This document shows positions 13,201 to 23,530 of a DNA stretch of 64,000 bases, in pieces; positions within the stretch are counted from its first letter, which is position 1, and every line of letters starts with the position of its first letter. The notes below the pieces were generated by a model that did no database searches, was not told the DNA's origin, and was given only the letters and a program-made list of their open reading frames with translations. Location of the stretch: contig WPIO01000003.1 in assembly GCA_009760855.2 (NCBI GenBank), forward strand, positions 9,556,501-9,620,500, in the 5' to 3' direction. The position numbers and the translations under genes are program-made. Source of the stretch: Cristatella mucedo (Eukaryota; Bryozoa; Phylactolaemata; Cristatellidae).

Positions 13201-13483
13201 GCATGTATTGCATTAATCTCACCTGGCAGTATAGTCTGTACAAAGGGACAGCTGCATATGTTGCCCCTACCATTCCAATAAATACCGCAGCTACGTAGAT
13301 GATGGCCGAGCGCCGAGATTTGCTAGCATGGCTTGCAAAGCCCCTACAAGAATGAAGTCTCACAGCAGGCGAAATCTGTCCAAGTGGCAACCATCTTGCA
13401 AGTCGATGGCATCCACGAGAGGCCGGTGGGGTAACCCATCCACAAGGGCGATTGCAGACGAGGCGGTGAAATGCTGTCCACAC
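7037..13483 (-). CDS. COX11: Cytochrome c oxidase assembly protein COX11, exons 2-5
   Basis: COX11 is a copper chaperone of the mitochondrial inner membrane that delivers copper to the CuB site of cytochrome oxidase subunit 1. Minus-strand exons at 13483-13223, 10696-10538, 8388-8263 and 7234-7037 splice in phase 0 at every junction and give 248 codons including the stop. In order: an Arg-rich, acid-poor mitochondrial presequence, a transmembrane helix (IIYVAAVFIGMVGATYAAVP) followed by LYRLYCQ, the beta-sandwich domain (RFNADTNASMMWNFKPQQ, then PGETALAFYKARNPTDKP), and the copper-binding motif CFCFEEQRLNPHEEVDMPVF. The C-terminus ends in EYARAAH. No ATG precedes VWTAFHRL in frame, so a short first exon lies above 13483 and was not found. 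Introns hold SINE-1 copies and a LINE-A copy. Confidence 0.93.
7571..7747 (-). mobile_element. SINE-1 in COX11 last intron
   Basis: Nearly full copy: tail 'actagctgatttaacagcc', stem 'cttgcagtggcgataaagc', B box in reverse 'caggattcgaacc', head 'accaagtgtgccattg'. Same strand as COX11. Confidence 0.75.
8263..8388 (-). CDS. COX11: COX11 exon 4
   Basis: 42 codons in phase 0. Acceptor 'gtattgcag', donor CAG|gtgccc. Encodes LVPGETALAFYKARNPTDKP and YSVVPFEAGQYFNKIQ, both strongly conserved in the family. Confidence 0.94.
9166..9322 (-). mobile_element. SINE-1 in COX11 intron
   Basis: Reverse copy with tail 'gattaagcagcctcattt', body 'caataaaggattgcccg' and B-box region 'gcaggattcgaacc'. The head ends near 'aagtgcaaggacctcaccc'. 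Same strand as COX11. Confidence 0.65.
10221..10341. repeat. 22-bp minisatellite in COX11 intron 3
   Basis: Five to six degenerate tandem units of 19-22 bp, each beginning close to 'cgactgctcc' and ending close to 'cgacca'. Starts about 200 bp downstream of exon 3 in gene orientation. Confidence 0.6.
10538..10696 (-). CDS. COX11: COX11 exon 3
   Basis: 53 codons in phase 0, between acceptor 'tttttatttatag' and donor AAG|gtatgc. Encodes VSGLGGQSTQ through WNFKPQQSVIK, the start of the intermembrane-space domain. Confidence 0.93.
11551..11725 (+). mobile_element. SINE-1, full-length reference copy
   Basis: tRNA-derived SINE. The head starts gagccgtgatggcacactag (A-box-like) and has a good B box, 'gggttcgattcc', about 50 nt on. 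The body is 'gggcgatcctttatcgccac' plus a GC-rich stem around 'gcaagcggtgg', followed by 'aaggctcttctgtcgct' and a tail 'gaggctgtttaatcagcta' with a T-run. Sits in the COX11 intron between exons 2 and 3, antisense to the gene. Confidence 0.8.
12190..12732 (+). mobile_element. Old LINE-A 3' fragment in COX11 intron
   Basis: Decayed reverse transcriptase C-terminal sequence (related to 'LTFRSLHS' and 'KSFGDRAFSSY' of intact copies) followed by the LINE-A 3' UTR ('gctgacactgtgcatgcta' type text) and the terminal hairpin at about 12668-12710, ending in 'gaattattatcc'. It is antisense to COX11. Confidence 0.7.
13223..13483 (-). CDS. COX11: COX11 exon 2: presequence and membrane helix
   Basis: 87 codons in phase 0. 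The acceptor is 'cattttttacag' and the donor is CAG|gtgaga. It encodes the mitochondrial targeting region (RRSAIIYV marks the start of the helix) and the conserved AAVPLYRLYCQ just after the membrane. Confidence 0.92.
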
Positions 13484-13609
13484 CTGTAAAAAATGATACC
13501 ATTTCAAGATTAGAATGAAACCCGTATTGCATTTTTCGATCCAGACCAACCAGTAACAACGGTAGTTATAAAGTAAGTCCGACTTAATGCATTATAAATG
13601 TTCATCAAG

Positions 13610-14165
13610 CTAGCTCCTCACATCAAGTATCAAACTGATTTGAAGATCCTCAATCTGACTAGAGGTCACTTCTCTTGCTTGTACCAGCCTACCTATTCGA
13701 CCACTTTACTTTTCCAGTGTGCTTTCGTACCACCCGCTCCTTATCATCTAGTCATTTTGCTGCTCCCACCACTAAATTGAAATATTTGTTGATCGAGCCT
13801 TCAGCTTGTCTGCACCGAAAGTCGGGGTCTCGCTTCCGGCTTCTATCACTACCTCCAATGAACGACCTTACATCCGTCAAGTCTCAGCTAAAGAGATGCA
13901 TCTGTTCCCAATTAGCTTTTACTACACCCCACTGAAGATGTCTTTTTGTGTTTTGGTGTGCTTTGCTTGCATACAGTGCGTGATTCGGTGCATGTTACTA
14001 GCCACAGGTCTTACTGTTTATTAACTACAGCAATGGGTGTCCTCATGTTTACTTTTGTATGCTGGCGTGAGCATGATACCAGCACAGTTGTAAAGTGTAT
14101 GGATAGAGATTAGGTTCTGGTAGGGTGCTATATAAACGACGTATTATAATTGTCATTATTATTAT
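13610..14165 (+). mobile_element. LINE-C fragment upstream of COX11
   Basis: Broken reverse transcriptase tail; pieces in shifting frames ('FKILNLTRGHFSCLYQP', 'YLFDHFTFPVCFRTTRSLSS', 'SQLKRCI') follow the order of the better copy at 40161-40860. The 3' end is a hairpin-type tail, 'gattaggttctggtagggtg', followed by 'ctatataaacgacgtattat'. It lies between COX11 exon 2 and more distant upstream DNA, so exon 1 may be beyond it. Confidence 0.6.
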
Positions 14166-14577
14166 CAAGCAAATATTCCTTCCTCTTATCTGTGAATAGC
14201 TCCTAATCACACACAAACTTTCACATACGACTACTCATAAGGGTAAGCATGTCCAAGCCCCACTATTTTGAGCTTTTGGCGACACTTGTAAACTTACTGC
14301 CACAAAGTGGTCTTGAAAAAATCCTTCCTGATAATCATGGACCATCTATTAATACAATAGCCCTATATAACTCTTAGAAGCCCATAGCTGCAGAAAGCCA
14401 CTCTATACTTAACAACCTGATCAGCAAATAGATTTCAGTGCCATCATTACACTCAGCACATTTCAAGTGACTTGCTGAAATGCAAAAACGAACCGCTGTA
14501 AAGCATTTAGCAGTTGTCCTTTGTGTACCAGCGACAAAAAAGACTATTGACAAAACACAATGCAACAAGTAGGATAC

Positions 14578-15345
14578 TAATAACAATAATATTAACAATA
14601 CATTTATATAAGACCCCAAGAACTAATTCCCTTTCTAGACACTATACATGTGCTGGAAAGAAAGCATGTTCATTAGTTATATAAACAATATAATTCATTT
14701 GCTTAGTGCCATAAGAACTTAATCTCTATCCAGACCCTTTCACATATGTGGAAAAGCTCGAGCCCACGATCTCGGTCGTATAAGGCAAGCACCTTACCCT
14801 GGGACAAACCAGGGTGGGAATGTATAATCATACCCCAGGCTCGTATCCCAGAGCTTGAAAGATCATTCCCCAAACAAGTCAAAATTCTTTTTAAGCATGC
14901 AGTCCTACAGCCACTCTCCAAGAGCTCTGGATTTAAAAAATGAAACTAATTAGGGTTAGTGATAACATGCACAATTAAAACACGCAGTAAGCAAATCAAG
15001 AACGATTGACTAGGGCGACGCTAATCCTTCAAGGAACAGGTACATGTCTAGCCTAGCTTTAAATAAACTAATGAGATGCCGCGACGTCAGTGGGTAGACA
15101 ACTTCAGACTTTAGGTGCACAAGAACTGAAGGCAAGGTCTCAGAAGAATTTATGGTGGGTTAGAGGAAAAGCTAAACGACAACAGTCTGAGGAGCAGGCA
15201 TTGCCAAGGGAAAACCTGAGAATACAAGAATTCAATACATTCTTTGAGGCTACAACAGATGGTAAAACTAGGCTGAAGCACAAAGCAGACCAAGGCAGCA
15301 GCTTGGGAACAGTTTCCCAACATGTTTACAAAGCTAGTCTGCTAG
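14578..15345 (-). mobile_element. Old LINE-A-like copy split by SINE-2
   Basis: A 3' tail of the AAT-rich kind at 14578-14670 ('ataagaccccaagaactaat' type), then after a SINE-2 copy the decayed 3' UTR ('gggttagtgataacatgcac') and coding region ('cacaagaactgaaggcaagg', 'aatttatggtgggttagagg'), which align in order with intact LINE-A on the same strand. Confidence 0.5.
14704..14816 (-). mobile_element. SINE-2 fragment
   Basis: Reverse copy with half of the 3' hairpin ('aagaacttaatctctatcc'), 'cacatatg', the reversed B box 'gctcgagccca' and head 'aaggcaagcaccttaccctg'. Confidence 0.6.
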
Positions 15346-15551
15346 CATCTTACAAATAACAAACACTCAACTTTCAAGTTCGGCCACTGCACCTTCTGAC
15401 CACAACGGCAGTTTAATTACAAGCAAACACATCGATGCACTGCTACTAATATCGCAGAGAGACCACGACCATATTCAAACAGCTCACAGCTACAGTCCAG
15501 TGACCAGAACAATGACAGGTGCTGCACATTGCTAGTCACACTAAATAAATA

Positions 15552-15722
15552 AATCCTAGCTGATTAAATAGCCTCTTTTTGTATAGCGACAGAAGAGCCT
15601 TTATGGCTATCACCACCACTTGCAGTGGCGATAAAGAATCGCCCACCGCAGGAATCGAACCCACGGCTTCGGGACCGAGATCGTGAAAGCATCCGCCTTA
15701 CCTAGTGTGCCATTAAGGCTCA
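15552..15722 (-). mobile_element. SINE-1
   Basis: Well preserved reverse copy, tail 'cctagctgattaaatagcc' to head 'tagtgtgccattaaggctc'. The reversed B box is 'caggaatcgaaccc'. Another SINE-1-related copy starts 30 bp further on. Confidence 0.8.
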
Positions 15723-15751
15723 CCAACAGTCTATCAAACCATTAAGTTAAG

Positions 15752-15897
15752 GTTGGCTGATTCAATAGCCTCATTTATATAGAGATAGTAAAGCTAGAGA
15801 TAGAAGAGCCATAGTAGCTGCGGTTGCCACCGCTTTCCCTCAGTAGGATCCACACCCATGCCTTGGGTTTGAAGTTCGAGCATCTTACCCTGGGACA
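15752..15897 (-). mobile_element. SINE-1, divergent copy
   Basis: Reverse copy with tail 'ggctgattcaatagcctcat' and a decayed body. The head 'gcatcttaccctggg' is the variant also seen at 16250 and 18729 rather than the 'gtgccatcacggctc' head. Confidence 0.6.
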
Positions 15898-16249
15898 GCA
15901 CTTAATTAAGATGATTAAGCATGCTTCTGCATACACGAGAACCGATATAAACAGCAGTGCAGCCAGAAGTGACACCAGGGAGGATGTAAGGAATACCGAA
16001 GAAGCAGATGGTTCATCGCCAGCATACAAGCAGCATGAACAATGCTAGTCCATGGGGGGAGAGGGAGAGGCACACAAACCATATCTACAACACACTCGGG
16101 TCGACCAATTATAACGGCCACCAGAGCGGAAACAGGCTACATAGCACAAAAAGTACAATATGCACATTATAATGCCTAGTTCTCACATCCCTGATTACCT
16201 CAAAGAACGACAGAGGGGGAGCTACCTGGTTGACTCCGATCCAGTCCTT

Positions 16250-16404
16250 GGGTCTTAGCCCAGGGGTAAGGTGCTTGCTCTTCACAGTCGTGTCGCGGAT
16301 TTGAGTCCTGCAGTGGTCAATCCTTTACTGACTACTGCCATCGGTGGTGATAGCCGTGAAGGCTCTTGTGCAGCTACATAAATGAGGCTGTTAAATCAGC
16401 TTAA
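16250..16404 (+). mobile_element. SINE-1, 'cttagccc' head variant
   Basis: Head 'cttagcccaggggtaaggtg', B box 'gatttgagtcctgcagtgg', stem region 'atcggtggtgatagccgtga', tail 'gaggctgttaaatcagctta'. Defines a head variant of SINE-1 with the same body and tail. Confidence 0.7.
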
Positions 16405-17043
16405 CTTGAACTTTGCACGACCAAGAGCCAGGAAATTCCGGATTCCAAATGTGGAAAGACCAATGGACGACCAAATAGGGCCAGCCGGCAAAAGCTAGCA
16501 ACATAAGGCAGCGAGAAGATGGCGAGAGCCATGAGCACAAGCAGCCTCAGCACGAGGAGAGCCAACAAAAGGCAGGCACAAGCAGGTGGAGAGGCACGAT
16601 TGGGCGAGACATCTCTCGGAGAGCGCTCCACCGACAGCTAGCAGGCACCAGCAGCTGTTCAGTGATAAAGTTGACAATGCAGCAGGATCAAAACTAAGGC
16701 TTGCCTTTTCTTTTGCAGCAGCAGCCTAATCTTGTGGCAGGCACTCGGCGGAAGGAAGACAGCAGTTTTGCTTGCACAGTCCTGCTGGGAGGTTTACTCG
16801 GCTGCATCCCTGGGATGCAAGCAGCTGGCATAGGCCTACCTAACGCCCGGGTTCATCCACTAGTGTCAAAAGGAGCAATTGACCCTACTGACAAGAGCCC
16901 GAGTGCATGCACAAAATGACCAAATTTGGTAATTAAAATCCTCCCATCACAAACAGCCATTTTACCGAGCTGTCATGTCAGGGGCTTTCGGAGTGGAAAA
17001 GCCTCAACAGCCCATATCATAGCTGTAAACTTAAAATAAAGAC

Positions 17044-17217
17044 CATATGATTTAACACCCTTTTTTAGCATGGGGAGAAGAGCCTTAAAGGCTATCACTA
17101 CCGCTTGCAGAGACAATAACGGATTGCCCAAAGCAAGATTCGAACCCACGACCCTGGGACCGAGGTCGTGAACAACCAAGAGCAACCGCCTTACCTAGTG
17201 GGCCATCACGGCTCACC
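17044..17217 (-). mobile_element. SINE-1
   Basis: Reverse copy: 'tgatttaacaccctttttt', 'agccttaaaggctatcacta', reversed B box 'aagattcgaaccc', and head 'tagtgggccatcacggctca'. Head and tail are both present. Confidence 0.75.
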
Positions 17218-18523
17218 AAAACTTAGCAGGCAGAATTTTTGGAGTAAGGTAAACTTGCATGGTCCGAGGCAACCGGGGTCAAAATTAAAAGATGAGTTGG
17301 TAATTTGCATCACAAAGCATGCCAGAACCATAGCAGGGCATTGTCGATGTTGGGCCATGGTGTTCCTCTCCCTTATGGCAAAAGGCAATGTGACACTGAG
17401 GACCATCCATAGGAGTGTCTGACGGGGCCATTACAGCATCAATGAGGCAGTGATCTGCTTTGCTTACATAAGGACTACACAACCTTACTACAGTGCACAG
17501 TACCACTTAAAAGTCATAATCTAGAGCACCAACACAAATTAAGTTGTCAACATAACAGCCTCAAATTCTCAGCCATTGCGAGCCAAGTTATCTGACCCTA
17601 CACAATAAGTGGTGAGTATACACATCCCTGAATCAAGGAAGAGCCGGTACACCACAGCATGCATGCAAGGCATCCTCCACATGCACGCTCACCATGAGCA
17701 CTGACTCACACAGATAACTCGTGCACTTGCATACATATAAACACATAGACAGCAAGCATACAAGGTAAAGGTCATACCTCCTATGACTCCAAGAGCCTGC
17801 TTTTGCACAACCTTTAATGAAGGGATCTAGGCCAACCATAACGACTTTAATTCCAACTATTTACTTAAGTATATTTGATTGTATATTTAGAAGACTTCCC
17901 CACCTCAATTGGTTTTTCCTTTAAATTGCTCTCCCATTCTCACTCGCACGACAGCTTATTGAAACATTAGCAAGGCAGCGGCAGCTCCGATTGGTCTCAT
18001 GACATATGTTGGACAGCAAGTAATAAGGAGTTAGAACCAGGAATAAGGTTCACTACTTATATTAAGCTATCCTTCATTGCAAGACAGTACATGACACGTT
18101 TTGCAAGCTGCAACAAGGAAGCAGAGCCAGCCTCATCGTGTCAATCAATCAATACATGAAAAATCAGCAGTCGGCCACAAAACATTTGTTCTGCAAGCAT
18201 TAGCACCATCCACGGCCATCTATGGCTCAAACACCATGCTTCAACTATGCGATTTATTTGCCGACATGTGATGCCAACTACAATCATGTCCATGGGCATT
18301 TACACATCCCGGAATAGGCCCATCTATCCTATGCAGCTGCAGCTTGGAGTGACTAAGCAGCCGAGGATACAGATGCCAGCAATATAAAGTACTTCCACTT
18401 TAAAGCTACAGACGAGCATGGCTCTTGGAAAACCAAACAGGAAATATATATACTCGACAATTTTAACACACAATCGTTACCATCTTGTAAAACCCCGTAG
18501 CTAGAGCATAATTTTGAACAGGG

Positions 18524-18721
18524 TTATGTGCAAGAGGGTGAGGGGATTCCCGTAATGTTCCTGCCTCTTTTCAATCCTGCGTCTAGTCTTCTCAACGGTA
18601 AGTAGAGCTGGTGCTGTAGGTTGAGCTGGTGCACGATGGCAAAGATGACAGTGAATTCGATGGGGGCATGCTGCTGGCACTTCACAAACAAGGCGCCAGC
18701 AACAGAAAGGTCCATCTCTTG
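18524..18721 (-). CDS. Coding-like open frame, possible terminal exon
   Basis: Minus-strand frame reading MDLSVAGALFVKCQQHAPIE and on through FAIVHQLNLQHQLYLPLRRL to a stop at 18524. Many third positions are C or G, unlike the surrounding AT-richer repeats. An acceptor-like 'ggcctcag' precedes it at about 18722, where it meets a SINE-1 copy. I do not recognise the product. It may be a real terminal exon, or a chance frame. Confidence 0.25.
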   Translation of the reverse strand, partial: QEMDLSVAGALFVKCQQHAPIEFTVIFAIVHQLNLQHQLYLPLRRLDAGLKRGRNITGIPSPSCT

Positions 18722-18728
18722 CCTGAGG

Positions 18729-18876
18729 CCATAGCCAAGGTGTAAGTTGCTTGCTCTAAAGAACCCAGGTCACGAGTTCGAGTTCTGCAGTAGGCGATCT
18801 TTTATTGCCCACTCCAAGGGGTGATAGTCGTCAAGGCTTTTGTGCTGCTATATAAATTAGGCTGTTGAATCAGTGT
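18729..18876 (+). mobile_element. SINE-1, 'cttagccc' head variant
   Basis: Head 'catagccaaggtgtaagttg', B box 'cgagttcgagttctgcagt', body 'gcgatcttttattgcccact', tail 'attaggctgttgaatcag'. Confidence 0.7.
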
Positions 18877-19401
18877 TTTTCTTTTCTTGGGATGAGTGAA
18901 GGCTGTGTGAGATTAAGCCTGGCTAGTATGAAGAAGGGATTCTATGACGAACTGCCACCGCCTAGGACCTCGATACAAGATGTTGCAGCACGACTTTTGC
19001 TGAAAATATATACACTTTCCAGGGAGGCTAGCTTGATACAGCTCTTGAAGGCACTAGAAGCCATACTCAGGAAGAAAATTAGCCGGCAAATAGTGCGTGG
19101 TTAACTTGCCGATACAGGCATCATGGTGAGTGTATAAGAAGATCTCGTAGAGGTGTAACTGCATCAAGCCAACAGGCAGAAATGGGCTAAAAGCAATGTC
19201 CAGTGGATGGTTGCCGACTGGTGCTCAGTTTATTGGACCAACCAAAGCAAATTTCAGCCTCTCAGAAACAATAAACATGCCAATACATGGGCAAAATAAA
19301 ATTATGAGCAGTATCGGGAAGACAGCATACAAGTTGCGCTAAACATTGTGGTAGTAGAATCCTGTTTTGGGACTCTTTTTCCAGTGCCAGCATCGATATA
19401 C

Positions 19402-19572
19402 GAGCCGTGATGGCACACTAGGTAGGGGGGTTGCTTTTCACGATCTCGGTCACGAGGTCGTGGGTTCGAATCCTGCGGTGGGTGATTCTTTATCGCTGCT
19501 GAAAGCGGTGGTATTAGCCATAAAGACTCTTCTGTTGCTTTCCAATAAGGCTGTTAAATCAGCTAGTATTAA
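19402..19572 (+). mobile_element. SINE-1
   Basis: Full copy with head 'gagccgtgatggcacactag', B box 'gggttcgaatcc' and tail 'aaggctgttaaatcagctag'. Very close to the copy at 11551. Confidence 0.8.
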
Positions 19573-20596
19573 TTTTTATTTTTATACTGCATCGAATTCT
19601 TGGCAATATGGACCAGAATGTATAACTTAGTGTGCTGAATGATGTGCAGATTCCGTGTGTCAGACGTCTTTTGGCGGATACATATTATATAGCTGCAGGT
19701 CCATCAACCAAAACATAGTGTCAAGCAGGTCAGAAAATATTTTTTGACTCATGCTTCGGCCCAGTCAGTCACCCACAAAACATTATGGCATGACTTAGAC
19801 CGGCGACTGAGTAGTAGTCCAAATCCACAAACGTCGGCAGAAATTTTTTCGAGCACCGAATGCTGCAGGAGTCCATACCACAAAACTGTTCAGATGCTAG
19901 TGGTACCTCTGCCCAGCCGAGTGCAAACGGTCAAGAACCACGTCAGGCCAACTTCTTAATAATCATGCAGTTCAATATTAATTTTTGTACGATTCTAAGA
20001 TATTAATAAATATCTACGTATCCCGTGCAGCTTTTGTGCTCAAACGCTGGTAGAACTTCAGCCTAAAATTTACAAGACCGAACATAGTTGACCATATTAT
20101 CGCGATGCGTAAGTACCCTGAACATGATTGTACATCAATAGTACAAAAAGCTACCTTCTGGGGGTTTAAGGTCGTCACACTACTGCCGCACTGCGATACT
20201 TCTGTTTGATTCAAGTGTTCACAGAGCGAATCCTAAAGTGCAGCTTTGGGTCTGCAGATGGGAATTCTACTGTTCACGTGGAAGCTTACCCTAGTAAAAC
20301 GGTGTGCTATTTGGCAAAGTCCTTAAAGAATAACACGTGGGCACTGACGAACAGGATATTTCAATCAACCAGCAGGTGCACTGTCTATTAAAGCCCGCCT
20401 CTTCCAATAAATCTTCACTGGATATTGGTGAGTAGCTGGTTCAATTACAATAATCTTTTGAAATTTTAATCATTTGAGGAAATTCGCTTATTTTCAGAGC
20501 AGACAAATTCTCGGAACCAGGCAGCATTAGTTATCGCTGCTCACGTCTAAATTATGAATCCTGGTCGCTAGCATAGATAAACAATCAAACACTTCA

Positions 20597-20657
20597 AGGC
20601 AGGAATCGAATCAACGACCTTGGTCGTGAATCATAAACACCTTATCGCTAGGCTAGG
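20597..20657 (-). mobile_element. SINE-1 head fragment
   Basis: 'ggcaggaatcgaatcaacga' followed by 'ccttggtcgtgaatcataaa' and 'caccttatcgctaggct': tRNA-like head only. Confidence 0.5.
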
Positions 20658-20663
20658 ACTGTC

Positions 20664-20740
20664 TCTACCGACCAGGAGCGAGGGCTCGAGCCCCGTGGCA
20701 TATATAAAGCGCCGTGGGTCATTATGCAAATGTAATTACA
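20664..20740 (+). mobile_element. SINE-2 fragment
   Basis: Starts inside the head ('ctctaccgaccaggagcgag'), carries the B-box-like 'ggctcgagccccg' and 'gcatatataaagcgcc', then decays. Abuts the SINE-1 fragment in the opposite orientation. Confidence 0.55.
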
Positions 20741-21549
20741 TAATTATGTGTAAGACTCAGTGAGGTCGTGATACAAATGCGCCTAGATATATATCACATG
20801 TAACTGCCCGAATATATATTAAGACTGAGCTCTTATGAATGCGCATTCAGAGTCAACTGCACGTATTTTATGCAACAGAGGAGAGCCGAGGGGAACTAGG
20901 AGAGCGGAGGTTGGTAGCGAAAAGTAGCTGCAAATCAAGTTCTGCAAGGTCAAAGAAGCACTACCGAAGCTGTTCATAAGTTAAAAGACGACTAAGCCGC
21001 TTACGCGTAACGAGGAAATTAACGGCACACCTACTTGAATCCTACATGCCGGTGTAGACACCAGCCTCTGACTTATCCACACGGAGGCGGCCATGCAACC
21101 GGATGTAAAGCAGAATAAATCTTAAGCTGCTCGTTGTAAGGATATCGTCGGCGCAGCTAGCAGCGCGTCTTGTGAAGGGCGCAAAGCTATTGAGGAGCCA
21201 CTAATTAAATCTGGCGACTGCTATAATCTAGGCGATTGCCATGACAGAGTTTTAGTAGGTAAACAATATGTGGTATTGCATTAGTATGTCCATGTGTATC
21301 TATAGAACTTAAATAGGCCATGAGTTTTAAATGGTTGTTACCTAGAATTTTTAATGGCTTATCGTAACTGCGTCAGCGGGATAAGCCGCCTGGCACCACC
21401 AGACTATCACTGGAAACCGCAGTGCAACACAGCAATTCTTTAGTTTTGCTTATTAAATACCATCGAGCAAAAGATATTTTTTCTTTTCAGGGCCACAACT
21501 GCGAAAACTATCTCCAAGATATCTCGAAACGATGCTAACTTGAACTTAT

Positions 21550-22395
21550 CTGTACCTTTGCTTTGATCCCTCCCAGCCTTCGAGCACCTCAAATTCTCTA
21601 AACTCACTAGCTGCATGCATTGATGACATCCGCACATGGATGGCAGCAAATTTTTTAAAACTTAACGATGATAAAACTAACTTACTAGTTATGGGCAAAC
21701 CCAGTGTGATCCAGAGATTGGAAAGGCTGACTCTCAAAATTGGCTCTGCCAGCATATCTCCAGTTGAATCAGCTCGAAATCTAGGTGTCATATTCCAAAG
21801 TGACCTCTCGTTAGACGACCATATCAGCTCCACAGTCAAAGCCGCCTATTTTCAGCTTCACAACATTGCTAAAATTAGGGCTTGTTTAGATAAGGATACC
21901 ACGTCTAAGTTGGTCCATGCATTCGTGACATCTCGTCTCGACTTCTGCAACTCACTGCTTACTGGCCTACCAGCATGTGTGATCAGGCGATTGCAGCTGG
22001 TGCAAAACTCTGCAGCCAGGCTTGTCTGTCGTGAGCGTCGCAGTTGCCACATTACTCCACTTCTCGCCGACCTGCACTGGCTACCAGTCAAGCAACGGAT
22101 TGACTTCAAGGTTTTGTCGCTCACTTTTAGGTCCCTTCATTCTATGGCTCCAGCCTATCTGTCAGATATACTACCCCATCAGGCCAAGCATCGTACCACC
22201 TGCTTTTCGGAATCCAACAGTCTAGAAATACCTCGTACAAACCTTAAATCCTTTGGAGACCGTGCATTTAGTTCGTATGCTCCCAAAGCCTGGAACTCCC
22301 TCCCGACCTGCGTCAGAACATCCCCTGACCTGACCACATTTAAAAGGAACCTAAAACCACACCTATTTAGGACAGCATTTAGTGGATCCCTGTGA
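21550..22395 (+). pseudogene. LINE-A reverse transcriptase, C-terminal fragment
   Basis: The frame is open from the truncation point (LYLCFDPSQPSSTSNSLN) to the stop at 22395. It keeps the thumb-like region 'SARNLGVIFQSDLSLDDHI', 'HAFVTSRLDFCNSLL' and the C-terminal 'FRTAFSGSL'. The catalytic YADD motif and everything before it are missing, so it cannot be active. Confidence 0.88.
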
Positions 22396-22626
22396 TTCGT
22401 CCTTGATGTGCTTATGCGTGCTGACACTGTGCATGCTAACCACATTTGCATGCTGACCCTGTGCATGTCACCCCTAACCATGTTATTCATTTTGTTTGTT
22501 CTTCAAGCATGATTTTACTTACCATTCAATTGCATTTCACTTTACAGCAAATGTAAAGCGCCTAGAGAGAGATTAAGTTCTCTGAGGGCGCTTTATCAAG
22601 TGAATTATTATTATTATTATTATTAT
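21550..22626 (+). mobile_element. LINE-A copy A, 5'-truncated
   Basis: Reverse transcriptase C-terminal third, then a 3' UTR of about 230 bp ending in the hairpin 'aaagcgcctagagagagatt' / 'ctctgagggcgctttatc' and 'gaatta' plus (ATT)n. Truncated inside the YADDTQLYL region. Slightly diverged from the young copies at 24832, 43937 and 54888. Confidence 0.9.
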
Positions 22627-22798
22627 CTGCCAATTATTGAACTACTTCTCGAGCCGTTCCGTAATGATATTCTTTCCTACTGACGTCCCGGAGCATTCTC
22701 TGACAGCAGCGATGATCCTTATTTAACATCGTTGCGTGGGGTTTACTTATGCTACAGTAGATGCAGCATTGTAACCGGGTTCTAGGGGACAAAGGCTG

Positions 22799-22810
22799 TT
22801 TCCCGCCAAA
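22799..22810. promoter_or_regulatory. Perfect E2F-type site in a CpG-rich stretch
   Basis: TTTCCCGCCAAA matches the textbook E2F consensus. It lies at the edge of a GC- and CpG-rich segment reaching to about 23500. A short minus-strand frame starts at 22819 (MAGFGGKQPLSPRTRL) and overlaps the site, so if a promoter is here its direction is not clear. Confidence 0.25.
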
Positions 22811-23530
22811 CCCCGCCATACTCCGGCCACGCTGCCGCTAGCCATGCCGCCGAGCTAGGATAAGACGAGCGGCCATCAGGTTAAACATCTTTATAATAAC
22901 GCATGCGCCAACAACAACAGGGGAACTAAACAAGTCTACAGGGAGGATTCTATACATTATGCACTATGGGAGCGCAAGATGACGCAGCAAGCGCGAACAA
23001 ACGTGTTAGTTGGGGTCAGTCCGCTTCCGCAGTCCTGTCGTTGTACCGACTCCGAGTCCAACAGTACGAGCGTACGCCGTCCAAAACCCGGCTGGCTGAG
23101 TAACTGCTGGCTAGTCTGAGTCGACAACTACCACAGTCGTAAGCTTCCACCGAAAGACGCCTACACACGGGGGGGGGGTCACGAACACGCTACACGGGGA
23201 AAGCGGAATAAAAACAAGTCAGCAACGAGCGAGCTATCCAGCTCCGCTCGGGCCTTTCGGGTACTCGCTCCCTTGCGTGCGTGGCAGCATCGCCGGAGCA
23301 CGCCTGCACGAATCCAGGTGCATAACTCGGCGAGACCGGGAGCCTCCAACACCACGACTTACTCGGCCAACTTCCCGTAGCCAAGAGCCCCGGTGACCTC
23401 ACGTCACCGCATACATCCGGCCATGCCGTAGGTCCGACCCCGGCCTAGCCGGTGAGCCTAACTCTCACTATAGCCGTCCGGTCCCAGCCAACCGAACGCA
23501 GCCTGGGTACATACAGCATTGCATCGAGGC
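22811..23530. other. GC- and CpG-rich stretch, no gene recognised
   Basis: Contains a run of ten G at 23169-23178. Short open frames only, none with a known domain. It could be a promoter-proximal or 5' non-coding region. Confidence 0.3.

Noticed and set aside
16401-16631. Leu-rich frame that resembles a signal peptide or membrane protein
   Set aside because: No domain, no splice context, overlaps other frames and begins at a SINE-1 tail.
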